From assembly GCF_000760695.4 (NCBI RefSeq), contig NZ_JHEG04000001.1, forward strand, positions 3,010,452 to 3,074,451: a stretch of DNA of 64,000 nt. Direction: 5' to 3'. Within the stretch, counting starts at the first letter, position 1, and each line of letters begins with the position of its first letter. The notes under the pieces are model-generated. The model was not told the origin of the DNA and ran no database searches. It saw nothing but the letters and a program-made list of their open reading frames with translations. This stretch comes from Tolypothrix bouteillei VB521301. GTDB taxonomy: Bacteria > Cyanobacteriota > Cyanobacteriia > Cyanobacteriales > Nostocaceae. This document shows, piece by piece, positions 9,459-19,781 of this stretch. The position numbers and the translations under genes were made by a program.

Positions 9459-11393
9459 ATGGGTATTATTACACTACAATCAGTCAAAAAAGATTTTGGT
9501 ATTAAAGAAATTCTCAAAGAAGCAAGTTTTAGCCTAGATGCAAACGATAAAGTCGGATTAATTGGAACGAATGGATCTGGAAAATCCACATTATTAAAAA
9601 TGATTGCGGGGTTAGAACCAATTGATAGCGGTCAAATCATAGCTAATTCTGGAGCTAAAATCATTTATTTACCCCAACAACCAGAAGTTGATGAGAATCA
9701 CACAGTTTTAGAGCAAGTTTTCGCTGACAGTGGCGAACAAATGACATTAGTGCGGGAGTACGAAGAACTTTCAGACAAATTAGCCCACGCACCAGAAGAT
9801 AAACAGCTACTGTCGCGTTTATCCTCTGTCATGCAACGGATGGATTCCATTAATGCTTGGGAATTGGAAACAAATGCGAAAATCATTCTTTCCCAATTAG
9901 GGATCGCAGACTTTAATGCTCTAGTTGGTACTTTATCTGGTGGCTATCGCAAACGAATCGCTTTGGCTACAGCTTTGCTGTCTGAACCCGATTTATTGCT
10001 CATGGATGAACCGACAAACCATTTAGATGCCAATTCTGTAGAGTGGTTGCAAAGTTACTTAAATCGTTACCGTGGCGCACTCTTACTCATAACTCACGAT
10101 CGCTACTTTTTGGATAAAGTCACCAATCGGATTATTGAGATTGACCGAGGGGACATTTATACTTACACCGGGAACTACTCTTACTACTTAGAAAAGAAAG
10201 CATTAGCTGAAGAATCTGCTGTTAGCACTCAACGAAAACATCAAGGTGTCTTGCGGCGTGAATTGGAATGGCTAAAACGGGGACCAAAAGCCCGCAGTAC
10301 AAAACAAAAAGCCAGAATTGACCGCATTCAAGCCATGAGGGAAACGGAGTTTAAACAAGTTCAAGGTAAGGTTGATATTTCTACAGTTAGCCGTCGTATT
10401 GGAAAAAAAGTTATTGAAATTACTAATGTATCTAAGGCGTATAATGAAAGAACGTTAATTAAAGATTTTACCTATGAATTTAGCCCGGAAGACAGAGTTG
10501 GTATCATTGGTGGGAATGGTGCGGGTAAATCAACTTTACTAAATATCATTACGGGACGCACTACCCCAGATGCCGGACTTGTAGACATTGGTTCTACCAT
10601 TCACATTGGTTACTTCGATCAACACTCTGAAGAATTGCTATCAGCATTGAACGAAAATCAGCGAGTGATTGACTACATTAAAGAAGAGGGAGAATTTATC
10701 AGTATTGCGGATGGTACGAGAATTACTGCTTCCCAAATGCTAGAGCGATTTTTGTTTCCAGGGAACCAACAGTACGCCCCCATTCACAAACTTTCTGGGG
10801 GAGAAAAACGACGGCTGTTTCTGCTACGTATTTTGATGAGTGCGCCCAATGTCTTAATATTAGACGAACCAACTAACGATTTAGACGTTCAGACTTTGGC
10901 AGTGCTAGAGGATTATTTAGAGGATTTTTCCGGTTGTGCGATCGCCGTTTCTCACGATCGCTTCTTTCTAGATAGGACAGTAGACACCATATTTGCTTTT
11001 GAAGAAGGTGGACACATTCGACAATATCCGGGTAATTACTCTGTTTATTTAGATTATAAGAAAGCAGAGGAAGAAAAGCTGCAACAAAGCACTCCTACCA
11101 AAGAAAAACAAAAAAATAATGTAGAGACCATTAATAAAACATCTCAATCTCAAGACAATGGAACCAAGAAAAAGCGAGGGCTCTCCAATTGGGAGAAGCG
11201 CGAATTTGAACAATTGGAAGGAAAAATTGCTCAGCTAGAAACTGAAAAAACAGAAGCAGAAAAAGCGCTGACAAAAGTTCCTCCAGGTAACTACAGCCAG
11301 GTGCAGAAACTCTACGAACAGGTAGAAACTTTAAAGCAAGCAATTGATACAGCAACTGAGCGGTGGTTAGAATTGGCAGAAAGGGAGTCTTAA
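9459..11393 (+). CDS. ABC-F family ATPase (Uup/EttA-like)
   Basis: 644 residues, two ABC ATPase domains and no membrane segment. Domain 1: Walker A GTNGSGKST, signature LSGGYRKRIALA, DEPTNHLD. A basic linker (RKHQGVLRRELEWLKRGPKARSTKQKARI) follows, then domain 2: GGNGAGKST, LSGGEKRRLFLL, DEPTNDLD. A C-terminal charged coiled coil (about residues 560-640) resembles the Uup DNA/RNA-binding tail. ABC-F proteins act on ribosomes, often relieving stalled translation. Starts at ATG after a repeat-like spacer; monocistronic. Confidence 0.92.
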   Translation: MGIITLQSVKKDFGIKEILKEASFSLDANDKVGLIGTNGSGKSTLLKMIAGLEPIDSGQIIANSGAKIIYLPQQPEVDENHTVLEQVFADSGEQMTLVREYEELSDKLAHAPEDKQLLSRLSSVMQRMDSINAWELETNAKIILSQLGIADFNALVGTLSGGYRKRIALATALLSEPDLLLMDEPTNHLDANSVEWLQSYLNRYRGALLLITHDRYFLDKVTNRIIEIDRGDIYTYTGNYSYYLEKKALAEESAVSTQRKHQGVLRRELEWLKRGPKARSTKQKARIDRIQAMRETEFKQVQGKVDISTVSRRIGKKVIEITNVSKAYNERTLIKDFTYEFSPEDRVGIIGGNGAGKSTLLNIITGRTTPDAGLVDIGSTIHIGYFDQHSEELLSALNENQRVIDYIKEEGEFISIADGTRITASQMLERFLFPGNQQYAPIHKLSGGEKRRLFLLRILMSAPNVLILDEPTNDLDVQTLAVLEDYLEDFSGCAIAVSHDRFFLDRTVDTIFAFEEGGHIRQYPGNYSVYLDYKKAEEEKLQQSTPTKEKQKNNVETINKTSQSQDNGTKKKRGLSNWEKREFEQLEGKIAQLETEKTEAEKALTKVPPGNYSQVQKLYEQVETLKQAIDTATERWLELAERES

Positions 11394-11490
11394 TGGTTAA
11401 TGGCTAATGGTGAGACCAGAGAAAGCAGGAGGGTTTTCCTCCCCTCTCTCCTACTCCCCCCTTCTCCCCCTCAGCAAACCGCAATAACTT

Positions 11491-12822
11491 TTACTTACGA
11501 ACAGTTAAGGCATGAAAATCACTAATATTAACTCCATTTACAATGTTATCGAATTTATATAGATAGATAGGTTTAGCGTTCTTGCCATCGTTTTCAATTT
11601 GCACGACGCCTACTCCGGGAGTAGCACCTACACTGTTAAAAAATGCTGGATCGTTTCCTGAGATGGGATTTGGTCCACGCTGTGAAATAAAAGCAACTTC
11701 TTGGGATGGTGACGTTTCTATTAAGTCTGGTGCGGGATCTGAACCTAAAGCTGTGTCTGTCAGATTTACAAGATTTATTGCCCGAACTTTGTTTGAACTG
11801 TCAATATTTTGGTCGAAAAGGTCAGGTTGGATCTCATGTATTGTAATGGTGTTTGATGCACGATTAAGCTGCCATAAATAGCGATCGCCAACAACTACTA
11901 CACCATGAACATCATTACCGGATTGAGGAACTTTAATGAAATCTGGACGCTTTGAGGGATTTTCTAGTAGAGATTTGTTGTTATAAACATAGACAAAGTC
12001 AGCTATTTGGGGATCGGCATTGCCTGCATTAGTAATAAAGAGATCGTTAACCTGAGAGGCTACCAATCCATTGAAAGTGACTTCTTCTTTACTATATATG
12101 TGTGCTATTGTTAGCGTGTCTGCATTAACGATCGCCACGCCCCCATCAGCAAATGTGACATAAACGAATTGACCTGTATCATCGACTACAGCTACCACTG
12201 GTCGAGCAGTTGCAGTTCCTAAGGCTGTCTTGGTATCTGGAATGTTAAAGTCTAAGGTTTTTACTTCACCAAAAATTTTGCTTCTTGTCTCATAATTTGT
12301 GGAAATCTTATGAATTCGTTGACCGGGAGTATCTGCAACAAATACATAGTTGTTATCTTTTGAGACGTAAACAGCGTGGGAGTTCGAGTTCGGTAATCCT
12401 GGCGGAAGAATCGAATCGACAACTTCACGTTTATCGGCGTCAATTGCGTAAATCTGAGCCGTGGTAGCGTGTCCTACAATTGCGTGTGTAGCTCCTTTGT
12501 TAAAAGCAATCCAGTGAGGTTTTTGACCTGCTGCAAGTCCGTTTCTCTTAGCGCTAGCAGCTAAGTTCACTTGCTCAACTTTTGCATGACCTCTTAAAAA
12601 GTCTTGGTCGTTACCTGAAAGAACATAGAGATTCCCTCCCAAAGAAGTACCATCAAAGGAATCAGCTTGGTCAATAGCCCATACTTCATAGATTGATGGA
12701 TTCTTTGGTTGTTTAGCTGAGGCTGATAGAGAAAAATTGCTACCAAGTGGTAGAGGGACTTGGGTAAATATAACCCAGACAATCCCAACGAAAAATAGGA
12801 ACGGAAGGAAGAATTTCTTCAT
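11491..12822 (-). CDS. Secreted beta-propeller protein (YncE/lactonase-like)
   Basis: 443 residues. Signal peptide at the N-terminus (KKFFLPFLFFVGIVWVIF, then LSASA). The remainder has repeated beta-propeller blades of the YVxxxNxNxVFVxDTxxxxIxxI kind, e.g. HAVYVSKDNNYVFVADTPGQRIHKI and RPVVAVVDDTGQFVYVTFADGGVAIVNADT. Probably a periplasmic or exported seven-bladed propeller; ligand or substrate unknown. GAGGAA upstream of the ATG. Monocistronic. Confidence 0.75.
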   Translation of the reverse strand: MKKFFLPFLFFVGIVWVIFTQVPLPLGSNFSLSASAKQPKNPSIYEVWAIDQADSFDGTSLGGNLYVLSGNDQDFLRGHAKVEQVNLAASAKRNGLAAGQKPHWIAFNKGATHAIVGHATTAQIYAIDADKREVVDSILPPGLPNSNSHAVYVSKDNNYVFVADTPGQRIHKISTNYETRSKIFGEVKTLDFNIPDTKTALGTATARPVVAVVDDTGQFVYVTFADGGVAIVNADTLTIAHIYSKEEVTFNGLVASQVNDLFITNAGNADPQIADFVYVYNNKSLLENPSKRPDFIKVPQSGNDVHGVVVVGDRYLWQLNRASNTITIHEIQPDLFDQNIDSSNKVRAINLVNLTDTALGSDPAPDLIETSPSQEVAFISQRGPNPISGNDPAFFNSVGATPGVGVVQIENDGKNAKPIYLYKFDNIVNGVNISDFHALTVRK

Positions 12823-13523
12823 CTTTATTTTTCCTCATTCAAATACATGGCTTTAGCTGTACAAAGCCTCATAACCCATTAGACTGTATTGGAAAAAGTT
12901 TTTTCCACAACGAAGACATCACCTAGATATTTTTCATCTAGGCTTCGATCTATTTGAAAAGGTTCTAATTACGACATACTGTAAAACATTACTATGAATA
13001 CGGTTATTCAATCAAGATTTAGATGTATAAAGTTTTTATGAATTTTACAGATGGCTTGTCAAGTCACTTTAGATGTCTACATGACCGATTTGTAGGGAGC
13101 ATCCCAATTTGGAAAAAATACATTTGTGATTGAAATCGCGACTATACAAGCTATGTCCACCTAGGTGGACAAGCGTTTGTGTAGCCAGAAAATTCTATTC
13201 TTGCAGGCTTTTGGCACTCTTTGGGATGCTCCCGATTTGTATTATCCTTTTTGTCACCTGATATTAACCATCGTTACTAGCATTTTTGATTGACCATCAA
13301 AACTTTTTCAAGTAACGTTTTCTTCAATAAAGAACGGAAAGAGCTAAATAATTGTAGTATAAGGCTTATAAAGCACAATAGAATGATGCGATCGTATCAG
13401 CATTTCATACCTAGTAACAGTTGTTTTTGAAAATTTATAATGACAATAATTGATGGGTATTTTGATGAATTGGAATTTTGGAATTCTGCCTATTTTGGTT
13501 CTCCCAAGATTGAGGATAGTACA
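12823..13523. other. Intergenic region containing a MITE
   Basis: Apart from the MITE at 13095-13233 the sequence is AT-rich and shows no reading frame with coding character. Promoters for the upstream-facing propeller gene are expected near 12840-12960. Confidence 0.4.
13087..13241. mobile_element. 139-bp MITE with 8-bp target-site duplication
   Basis: The element spans 13095-13233. Its ends are perfect 13-bp inverted repeats starting GGGAGCATCCCAA. It is flanked on both sides by the 8-bp direct repeat GATTTGTA (13087-13094 and 13234-13241), a clear target-site duplication. The centre contains the palindrome GTCCACCTAGGTGGAC. No coding capacity; it would need a transposase in trans. Related sequence, more diverged, occurs at about 39205-39465 and 48370-48612. 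Confidence 0.85.
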
Positions 13524-13700
13524 TTAATAATTCCTACTCGGGAAATCAACATCTATGCAAGAATCGGCGATTGCGGCTTTTAACTTCAAATGCTTACCAT
13601 GTCCAATTGCCAAAACCATTGCTCTTCGATACCAAAACACGGGCGCTGCTGCTATAGCATAGCCTAAACCGAAATTAGTATGGTGCGAGCGCAGATCTCG
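13524..13700 (-). CDS. Possible small open frame downstream of the XRE gene
   Basis: An open stretch of about 58 codons (...GYAIAAAPVFWYRRAMVLAIGHGKHLKLKAAIADSC...) with no ATG at its beginning; the earliest starts are an internal GTG or ATG giving roughly 30-40 residues. It lies 6 bp past the XRE stop. It could be the remnant of a partner gene. Not recognised; may not be coding. Confidence 0.2.
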   Translation of the reverse strand, partial: RDLRSHHTNFGLGYAIAAAPVFWYRRAMVLAIGHGKHLKLKAAIADSCIDVDFPSRNY

Positions 13701-13705
13701 TTATG

Positions 13706-13942
13706 TTAGCGAAGTTCGGATCTCTCTTCTACTATTTCAAACAAATCTTCAAGCAAGACATCAAACGTCCGAGCTAACTTTTTTAGGGCTACTAAATCAA
13801 CCGTTGCTCTTTGTGGAAGGCGCACGTAAGTTTTAATTGTGCTGTATGGTACTCCCGATCGCTCGGACACTTCTTTAATCGTCCAGCCCTCGTTGTCCGC
13901 AAACTCTTTAATTCTTAACCTTACCATTCCCATACTTGACAC
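13706..13942 (-). CDS. XRE-family (Cro/C1-type) DNA-binding regulator
   Basis: 78 residues, essentially one helix-turn-helix domain: RLRIKEFADNEGWTIKEVSERSGVPYSTIKTYVRLP followed by TVDLVALKKLARTFDVLLEDLFEIV. The recognition helix is GVPYSTIKTYVR. The true start may be the Met at residue 4 or 6. Likely a small repressor; no obvious partner gene survives next to it. Confidence 0.85.
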   Translation of the reverse strand: MSSMGMVRLRIKEFADNEGWTIKEVSERSGVPYSTIKTYVRLPQRATVDLVALKKLARTFDVLLEDLFEIVEERSELR

Positions 13943-14059
13943 AAGACGAAATTTAGTCTTTAATAGCTAAAATAATATTATAAAGCGACCGCCTAAGTTT
14001 GCAAGACAAGAGCGATCGCACATCCAATAACAATCCCATAAAGAGATACCAACTTATCG

Positions 14060-14150
14060 GAATCACCTCAAAGGAATCACCTTGAAAGAATCGCTTTAAA
14101 GGAATCACTTGAAGGGAAATCACTTGAAGGGGATCGCCTTACAGGAATCT
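14060..14150. repeat. Degenerate 13-15-bp tandem repeats
   Basis: Six to seven imperfect copies of GGAATCACCTTGAAA (e.g. GGAATCACCTCAAA, GGAATCACTTGAAGG, GGATCGCCTTACA) end eight bases before the next start codon. They could be repeated operator sites or simple replication-slippage repeats. Confidence 0.65.
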
Positions 14151-14157
14151 ATATAAT

Positions 14158-14652
14158 ATGATAACACCACAATCTGAATCCAAATCTGTTCATCCACTAG
14201 CGAGATTTGTCACTCCAGAAGCAATATCGCTCCTTTTAAAGATAAAAATTGAGCACATTAAAGAGATTCGTTTGTGGCCTAAGGTCATTCTTGTTGTTGC
14301 ACAAGGATTAACAAGGTTTGTAAGCTACGCCGATTTGCCACCGATAGTAGAAGCCGAACCACCCAAAAAACAAGATTTTATTCTGTGGCGCAAGCGCTGG
14401 CGAAAACATGAAACAAAGCAAGCTCCTGATTTTTGGCAAGAATTTTACAGACGGAAGTTTCAGAACGCGAATTCTGTTGTTGAACTCCATAAATGGGGAG
14501 TTTTGGTGAGAGCTATGAAAAATGCCTTTTGTCAAACAACTCTCTCGTTCTTACGGAACCAGTATCTACAAGCAAGACGCTTTATTCAGTCTTTGATAAC
14601 AGACGGTTATCCGACAGCTACAGAAACTACAGCCGCTTGCAGAAACTCTTAA
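14158..14652 (+). CDS. Hypothetical protein
   Basis: 164 residues, basic and tryptophan-rich in the middle (FILWRKRWRKHETKQAPDFWQEFYRRKF). No signal peptide or clear membrane helix. The C-terminus (TDGYPTATETTAACRNS) is low-complexity. Not recognised. The start lies immediately after the tandem repeats, with no clear ribosome binding site, so the exact start is uncertain. Confidence 0.5.
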   Translation: MITPQSESKSVHPLARFVTPEAISLLLKIKIEHIKEIRLWPKVILVVAQGLTRFVSYADLPPIVEAEPPKKQDFILWRKRWRKHETKQAPDFWQEFYRRKFQNANSVVELHKWGVLVRAMKNAFCQTTLSFLRNQYLQARRFIQSLITDGYPTATETTAACRNS

Positions 14653-14912
14653 AGTATAGATATAAGTCAAGCGATCGTGTTTCGGCTCTCTTGTCCTTAA
14701 AGCCTGAAATCCTTGAGTGTAAACGATTTTAACTGGGCGCAGAGTTTTCCAGAAATTTTCTGGTTGTTATCGAAAAACAAACGAAGTATAACAGTTAAGA
14801 TAGAATTATTAAGGCTTGTTTACAGAATTTCTATATTTACCCAAATTCTGTTACACAGACAGACCACCTAGATATGAATTCTAAAATCCTCTTCTTAGTT
14901 GATTAAACACTT

Positions 14913-16703
14913 ATGACGCTCCCAATCCGTAACGTCGCAATTATTGCCCACGTAGACCACGGCAAAACAACCCTTGTTGATGCTCTCCTCAAACAATCCG
15001 GTATCTTTCGAGAAGGAGAAGACGTTCCGGATTGCGTCATGGACTCTAACGATCTAGAACGAGAGAGAGGAATCACAATTCTTGCCAAAAATACGGCGGT
15101 TAAATACAAAGAAACTCTCATTAATATTGTTGATACCCCCGGACACGCTGACTTTGGCGGTGAAGTAGAACGCGTTCTGGGTATGGTAGACGGTTGTATC
15201 CTGATTGTGGATGCTAATGAAGGTCCAATGCCTCAAACTCGCTTTGTACTGAAAAAAGCATTGGAAAAAGGGCTGCGCCCCATTGTCGTAGTCAATAAAA
15301 TTGACCGTCCTCAAGCAGATCCTCACGGTGCGATCGATAAAGTTTTAGATCTGTTCTTGGAATTAGGAGCAGATGACGACCAGTGCGATTTCCCCTACCT
15401 GTTCGCCTCAGGTTTGAGTGGCTACGCTAAAGACGAACTCGAAGACGAATCTAAGGATATGCAACCCCTGTTTGAAGCTATCCTGCGCCACGTACCACCA
15501 CCAGTTGGGGATGTGAACAAACCCATACAACTGCAAGTTACAACTCTAGATTACTCTGAATATCTGGGGCGGATTGTCATTGGTAGAATTCACAATGGTA
15601 CCATCCGCATGGGACAGCAAGCTGCATTAGTTAAAGAAAACGGTGAAGTTGTCAAAGCAAAAATCAGCAAATTGCTGGGCTTTGAAGGGCTGAAACGGAT
15701 TGAAATTCCAGAAGCATCTGCAGGTCACATCGTCGCAGTCGCGGGTTTTGCTGATGCCAATATTGGAGAAACAATTACCGATCCCAACGAACCTCAAGCA
15801 CTACCACTGATTAAAGTCGATGAACCGACTTTACAGATGACCTTCTGGGTAAACGATTCTCCCTTTGCAGGTCAGGAAGGCAAATTAGTAACATCACGAC
15901 AAGTCCGCGATCGCTTGATCCGCGAACTCGAAACTAACGTTGCTTTGCGCGTAGAAGAAACCGATTCTCCCGATAAATTCCTCGTTTCCGGTCGGGGAGA
16001 ACTGCACTTGGGTATCTTAATCGAAACCATGCGTCGGGAAGGTTACGAGTTTCAGGTTTCCCAGCCACAGGTTATTTACCGTGAAGTCAACGGACAACCT
16101 TGCGAACCATTTGAACTTTTAGTGTTAGACATTCCTGAAGATGCAGTTGGTAGCTGTATCGAACGTTTGGGACAACGCAAAGGCGAAATGCAAGATATGC
16201 AAGTTGGTGGTAACGGACGTACCCAGCTAGAGTTTGTCATTCCCGCTCGTGGATTAATTGGTTTCCGTGGTGAATTCATGAGGATGACTCGTGGTGAGGG
16301 GATCATGAACCACAGTTTCTTAGACTACCGTCCCATCAGTGGAGATATTGAAGCTCGTAACAAAGGCGTATTGATCTCCTTTGAAGAAGGCGTTGCTACC
16401 TTCTACGCGATGAAGAACGCTGAAGATAGAGGTTCATTCTTTATCACCCCAGGTACTAAAGTCTACAAAGGTATGATTGTCGGAGAACACAATCGTCCAC
16501 AAGACTTAGAACTAAATGTTTGTAAGACCAAACAGCTCACCAACCACCGCGCAGCGGGTGGTGATGAATTGGTTCAGTTACAAGCACCTGTAGACATGAG
16601 CCTAGAGCGTGCGTTGGAATACATTGGACCAGATGAATTGGTGGAAGTCACACCCCAATCCATCCGCCTGAGAAAGATGGCTAAGAAGTTGGCAAAACGC
16701 TAA
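14913..16703 (+). CDS. typA: Ribosome-associated GTPase TypA/BipA
   Basis: 596 residues, full length for the family. G-domain motifs: AHVDHGKTT (P-loop, about residues 11-19), [13 protein letters not shown] (switch region), DTPGH and NKID. The EF-G-like domains follow, with the TypA-specific C-terminal part ([18 protein letters not shown]). BipA binds the 70S ribosome and aids 50S assembly and stress adaptation. Monocistronic; ATG start. Confidence 0.97.
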   Translation: MTLPIRNVAIIAHVDHGKTTLVDALLKQSGIFREGEDVPDCVMDSNDLERERGITILAKNTAVKYKETLINIVDTPGHADFGGEVERVLGMVDGCILIVDANEGPMPQTRFVLKKALEKGLRPIVVVNKIDRPQADPHGAIDKVLDLFLELGADDDQCDFPYLFASGLSGYAKDELEDESKDMQPLFEAILRHVPPPVGDVNKPIQLQVTTLDYSEYLGRIVIGRIHNGTIRMGQQAALVKENGEVVKAKISKLLGFEGLKRIEIPEASAGHIVAVAGFADANIGETITDPNEPQALPLIKVDEPTLQMTFWVNDSPFAGQEGKLVTSRQVRDRLIRELETNVALRVEETDSPDKFLVSGRGELHLGILIETMRREGYEFQVSQPQVIYREVNGQPCEPFELLVLDIPEDAVGSCIERLGQRKGEMQDMQVGGNGRTQLEFVIPARGLIGFRGEFMRMTRGEGIMNHSFLDYRPISGDIEARNKGVLISFEEGVATFYAMKNAEDRGSFFITPGTKVYKGMIVGEHNRPQDLELNVCKTKQLTNHRAAGGDELVQLQAPVDMSLERALEYIGPDELVEVTPQSIRLRKMAKKLAKR

Positions 16704-16747
16704 TGGTTTAGTGGTTAGTAGAACAACTAACCACTAACTAACCCTTC

Positions 16748-17980
16748 TCATCTCGGTTTATAACTGTAACTCAACTCAAAATTACGATTTGTAGATTGCG
16801 CTGGGTCTAAACCGCCATTGCGGGCGCGACGGCGCAAGTCACCAAAATCGGGAGAAGCACCGATCGCATCCTCAATACTTATTTGACCGGTCAGCATTAA
16901 GTCGCACAAAGCGTGATTCATCACTTGCATTCCTTCGCTAGTACTGCTTTCCATAAGTTGGAACGCCTCTATCTCTTCACCCTTGAGCAAGTAATCTTGC
17001 ATAGTTGGTGTATTCATCAAAATTTCTAGTGCTGCTACGCGACGACCATCAGTTGTAGGAAGTAACTGTTGGGATACGATCGCAACCAATGAGTCAACAA
17101 TTTGCACGCGCATAGCTGCTTGCTCTTCTGGGTTATAAATATTTAGCAAGCGATTGATTGACCCAATAGCGTTTTTGGTATGAAGAGTTCCTAAAACCAA
17201 GTGACCTGTTTGTGCGGCTTTTAATGCGGTGTCAACAGTCATGCGATCGCGCATTTCTCCAATCAAAATGACATCGGGATCTTCCCGCAATACTGACCTT
17301 AAAGCATGATGAAATTCATTGGTATGTAAGCCCACTTCTCGCTGACTGATTAGGGATTTTTGAGAAGTGTGAACGTACTCAATAGGATCTTCTATGGTGA
17401 TAATGTGTTTTTGCGCTGTCTCATTGAGATGTTGAATCATAGCGGCTAAAGTCGTAGACTTTCCAGAACCTGTTGGTCCTGTCGCTAAGATAAGCCCTTG
17501 CTTGTGGCTGATAATGTATTTAAGGATTTGTGGTAAACCCAAACTATCAATAGAAGGGACTTGCAATGTAATTAATCGCAGTACCATTGCACCGCCACTT
17601 AAGGTTTCAAAACAATTGACACGACAGCGCAAGAACCCAGGATAAAAAACGGCTGTGTCCAATTCTTTGGTTTCTGCAAACAGTTGTCTTGCATTTTGAG
17701 AAAGAATTTCGTCTAAATACCCTTCAAAAACTTTTGGTGAAACTTTCTCCGCTCTTTCATAAGAGACCATCTCACCCCGAATCCGAAAGCGGGGAACTTC
17801 TCCTACACGAATATGAATATCAGAAGCATGCTGAGCATAAGCATCACGTACTAGTTGTTGAATTGAAATGGCATTTCTTTGCACTTGATTGGCTTTTTGT
17901 AAAAGCGGGTGATTTGGTGGTGGTGGAGGTAAATGCGTAAGTTTTGGGTTTTTAAACTGTGACGTTAAATTGTCATCCAT
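16748..17980 (-). CDS. pilT: PilT-like twitching-motility ATPase
   Basis: 410 residues from the ATG at 17980, chosen because AAGGA lies about eight bases upstream; the longer frame to 18025 lacks this. A Pro-rich N-terminus (HLPPPPPNHP) precedes the secretion-ATPase fold: Walker A GPTGSGKST, Asp box TIEDPIEY, Walker B VILIGEMRD and His box QTGHLVLGTLHT. The AIRNLI-like C-terminal part is recognisable. PilT retracts type IV pili at the inner membrane. Cyanobacteria usually have more than one PilT; which paralogue this is cannot be told. Faces typA tail-to-tail. Confidence 0.9.
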   Translation of the reverse strand: MDDNLTSQFKNPKLTHLPPPPPNHPLLQKANQVQRNAISIQQLVRDAYAQHASDIHIRVGEVPRFRIRGEMVSYERAEKVSPKVFEGYLDEILSQNARQLFAETKELDTAVFYPGFLRCRVNCFETLSGGAMVLRLITLQVPSIDSLGLPQILKYIISHKQGLILATGPTGSGKSTTLAAMIQHLNETAQKHIITIEDPIEYVHTSQKSLISQREVGLHTNEFHHALRSVLREDPDVILIGEMRDRMTVDTALKAAQTGHLVLGTLHTKNAIGSINRLLNIYNPEEQAAMRVQIVDSLVAIVSQQLLPTTDGRRVAALEILMNTPTMQDYLLKGEEIEAFQLMESSTSEGMQVMNHALCDLMLTGQISIEDAIGASPDFGDLRRRARNGGLDPAQSTNRNFELSYSYKPR

Positions 17981-18456
17981 TGGAGTTTCCTTCGGTAGAT
18001 GTGGAATATACAGAAGCGATGACACTTGGTTAAAAGAGTACGAATTCTTAAACCAGTGTACTTAAGTAAACCGTGAATATACTTGAATTGTAAGTCCTGT
18101 AATTAACGCAGTAAATTGTAAAACATGAAACTTTCAATAAGGTAACTCAAAGTTTAGACAATTAGGGAAAAATTATTAAATTTTTTACCTCGAACGTGAA
18201 AAATTTGTTAATTTTCAAATGATTTTCTGTAAATGTGTCATTTATTTTAGAAAATCTTTTGAAGATTTAGATGATTGAAGATACGCAAATGATAGTAGTT
18301 ATAGCAGTCATACTAAATACTGTTTGTGAAGTAACATTTGTATTTGCTTGAAGAGATGTAACTAAAACCTGTTCGTTAAGCAATAGTGGTTGGGAATAAT
18401 AAATGGAAGCCCCGATCTTGACATTTTTGTAAAAAACAACGGCTAACCCAACAGCT
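17981..18456. other. AT-rich divergent promoter region
   Basis: Between the divergent pilT-like and DUF58 genes. AT-rich throughout, no supported reading frame; promoters for both genes expected here. I see no clear operator or structured RNA. Confidence 0.35.
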
Positions 18457-19611
18457 ATGAAAATTATTAAAGACATCACGAACTGGTTAGAAACCCGCGC
18501 TTGTGCTCCTGCATACGGTGGTTGGATTTTAATGGGTATTGCTATTTGTTTTTTTGGGGCTGGGATCAATACGATGGCGGGCTGGCTTTATGTTATCAGT
18601 GGTGTTAGTTTTGCTCTGTTGGGCTTGGCAGTCATCCTACCACCGCGATCGCTTTTGGGTTTAGTTGTCAAGCGTCTTCCTATTGAACCAGTGACAGCAG
18701 GTGACGATCTCACAGTTGAATTAGAGATTTTCAATCAAGCACGTCAACCTACAAGCTTGCTGCAAGTCCAGGATATGCTACCTTTTGTGTTGGGAAAACC
18801 CATACAGAAATCGATTGAAAGAATTTCTCATGGCAAGTCCTATCGCTGGGTTTATCATCAACCAACAGAACGCCGGGGAATTTTTCGCTGGCAAACAGTC
18901 GAATTGGGAACTGGTGCTCCCTTGGGGCTATTTTGGTGTCGGCGTTTGCGAGACGCTGCTGTTATGGCAGTTGTGTATCCCAAAGTCTTACCCCTAACCA
19001 CTTGTCCCCTGATAGATGAAATGGGAGATGAAGACTCTCAAAGAGGCGATCCCCGTGGTAGACCCTTACAAACAGCAACCCAAGGATTAACTCGCTGTCT
19101 TCGTCCTTACCATATAGGAGACCCGATTCGCTTGATTCATTGGCGCACGAGTGCGCGTTACGGAGAGTTACGGGTACGAGAGTTAGAAGTTATTACAGGT
19201 GGGCAAGAAATTATTATTGCTATTGACAGTGCGGGTAATTGGAACGAAGAGAATTTTGAACAAGCCGTCATTGCAGCAGCATCACTGTATTTTTACGCAC
19301 ATCGCCAGCAAACACAGGTAGCACTGTGGACAGCATCAACAGGGATAATCAGAGGTAAACGAGTCGTTCAGGAAGCCTTAGCGGCGATCGCATTCCAAGA
19401 AGATGGCACGACAAAACCTCCCCACTCTCCTCTGATATGGTTAACACAAAATCCTTTAACGCTTTCTTCACTACCCAACGGCAGCCGATGGGTACTGTGG
19501 CAAGATGTTTCTACAGAACAAGAACAAGTTATTGTTAATAAAGATTACCCAGGTATACAGATAGACACCGAACAATCACTCCAAACCCAGTTGCAAAAAT
19601 GCATTAGATAG
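18457..19611 (+). CDS. DUF58 domain membrane protein
   Basis: 384 residues. Two membrane helices near the N-terminus (GWILMGIAICFFGAGINTMAGWLYVISGVSFALLGLAVI), then a soluble part with the DUF58 core RPYHIGDPIRLIHWRTSARYGELRVRELE (about residues 215-245) and a von-Willebrand-A-like fold (IIIAIDSAGNWNEE). DUF58 proteins often accompany MoxR ATPases and transglutaminase-like proteins; no such partner is adjacent here. Start ATG at 18457. Function unknown. Confidence 0.88.
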   Translation: MKIIKDITNWLETRACAPAYGGWILMGIAICFFGAGINTMAGWLYVISGVSFALLGLAVILPPRSLLGLVVKRLPIEPVTAGDDLTVELEIFNQARQPTSLLQVQDMLPFVLGKPIQKSIERISHGKSYRWVYHQPTERRGIFRWQTVELGTGAPLGLFWCRRLRDAAVMAVVYPKVLPLTTCPLIDEMGDEDSQRGDPRGRPLQTATQGLTRCLRPYHIGDPIRLIHWRTSARYGELRVRELEVITGGQEIIIAIDSAGNWNEENFEQAVIAAASLYFYAHRQQTQVALWTASTGIIRGKRVVQEALAAIAFQEDGTTKPPHSPLIWLTQNPLTLSSLPNGSRWVLWQDVSTEQEQVIVNKDYPGIQIDTEQSLQTQLQKCIR

Positions 19612-19781
19612 CTCAATCCCGTACATTCACAACTGTCATAGATGTTAAAACCGTCTGCAATCATCTGCTTTGAAAGGGCTTCTTTGCAATTCCATCAAAG
19701 ACGGGGGATAACCCCCAGCAATACCTTACATTGGCTGCGGTACAATGCAAAGAAATGTTTAAATTATGAGTAGCCCAGCCG

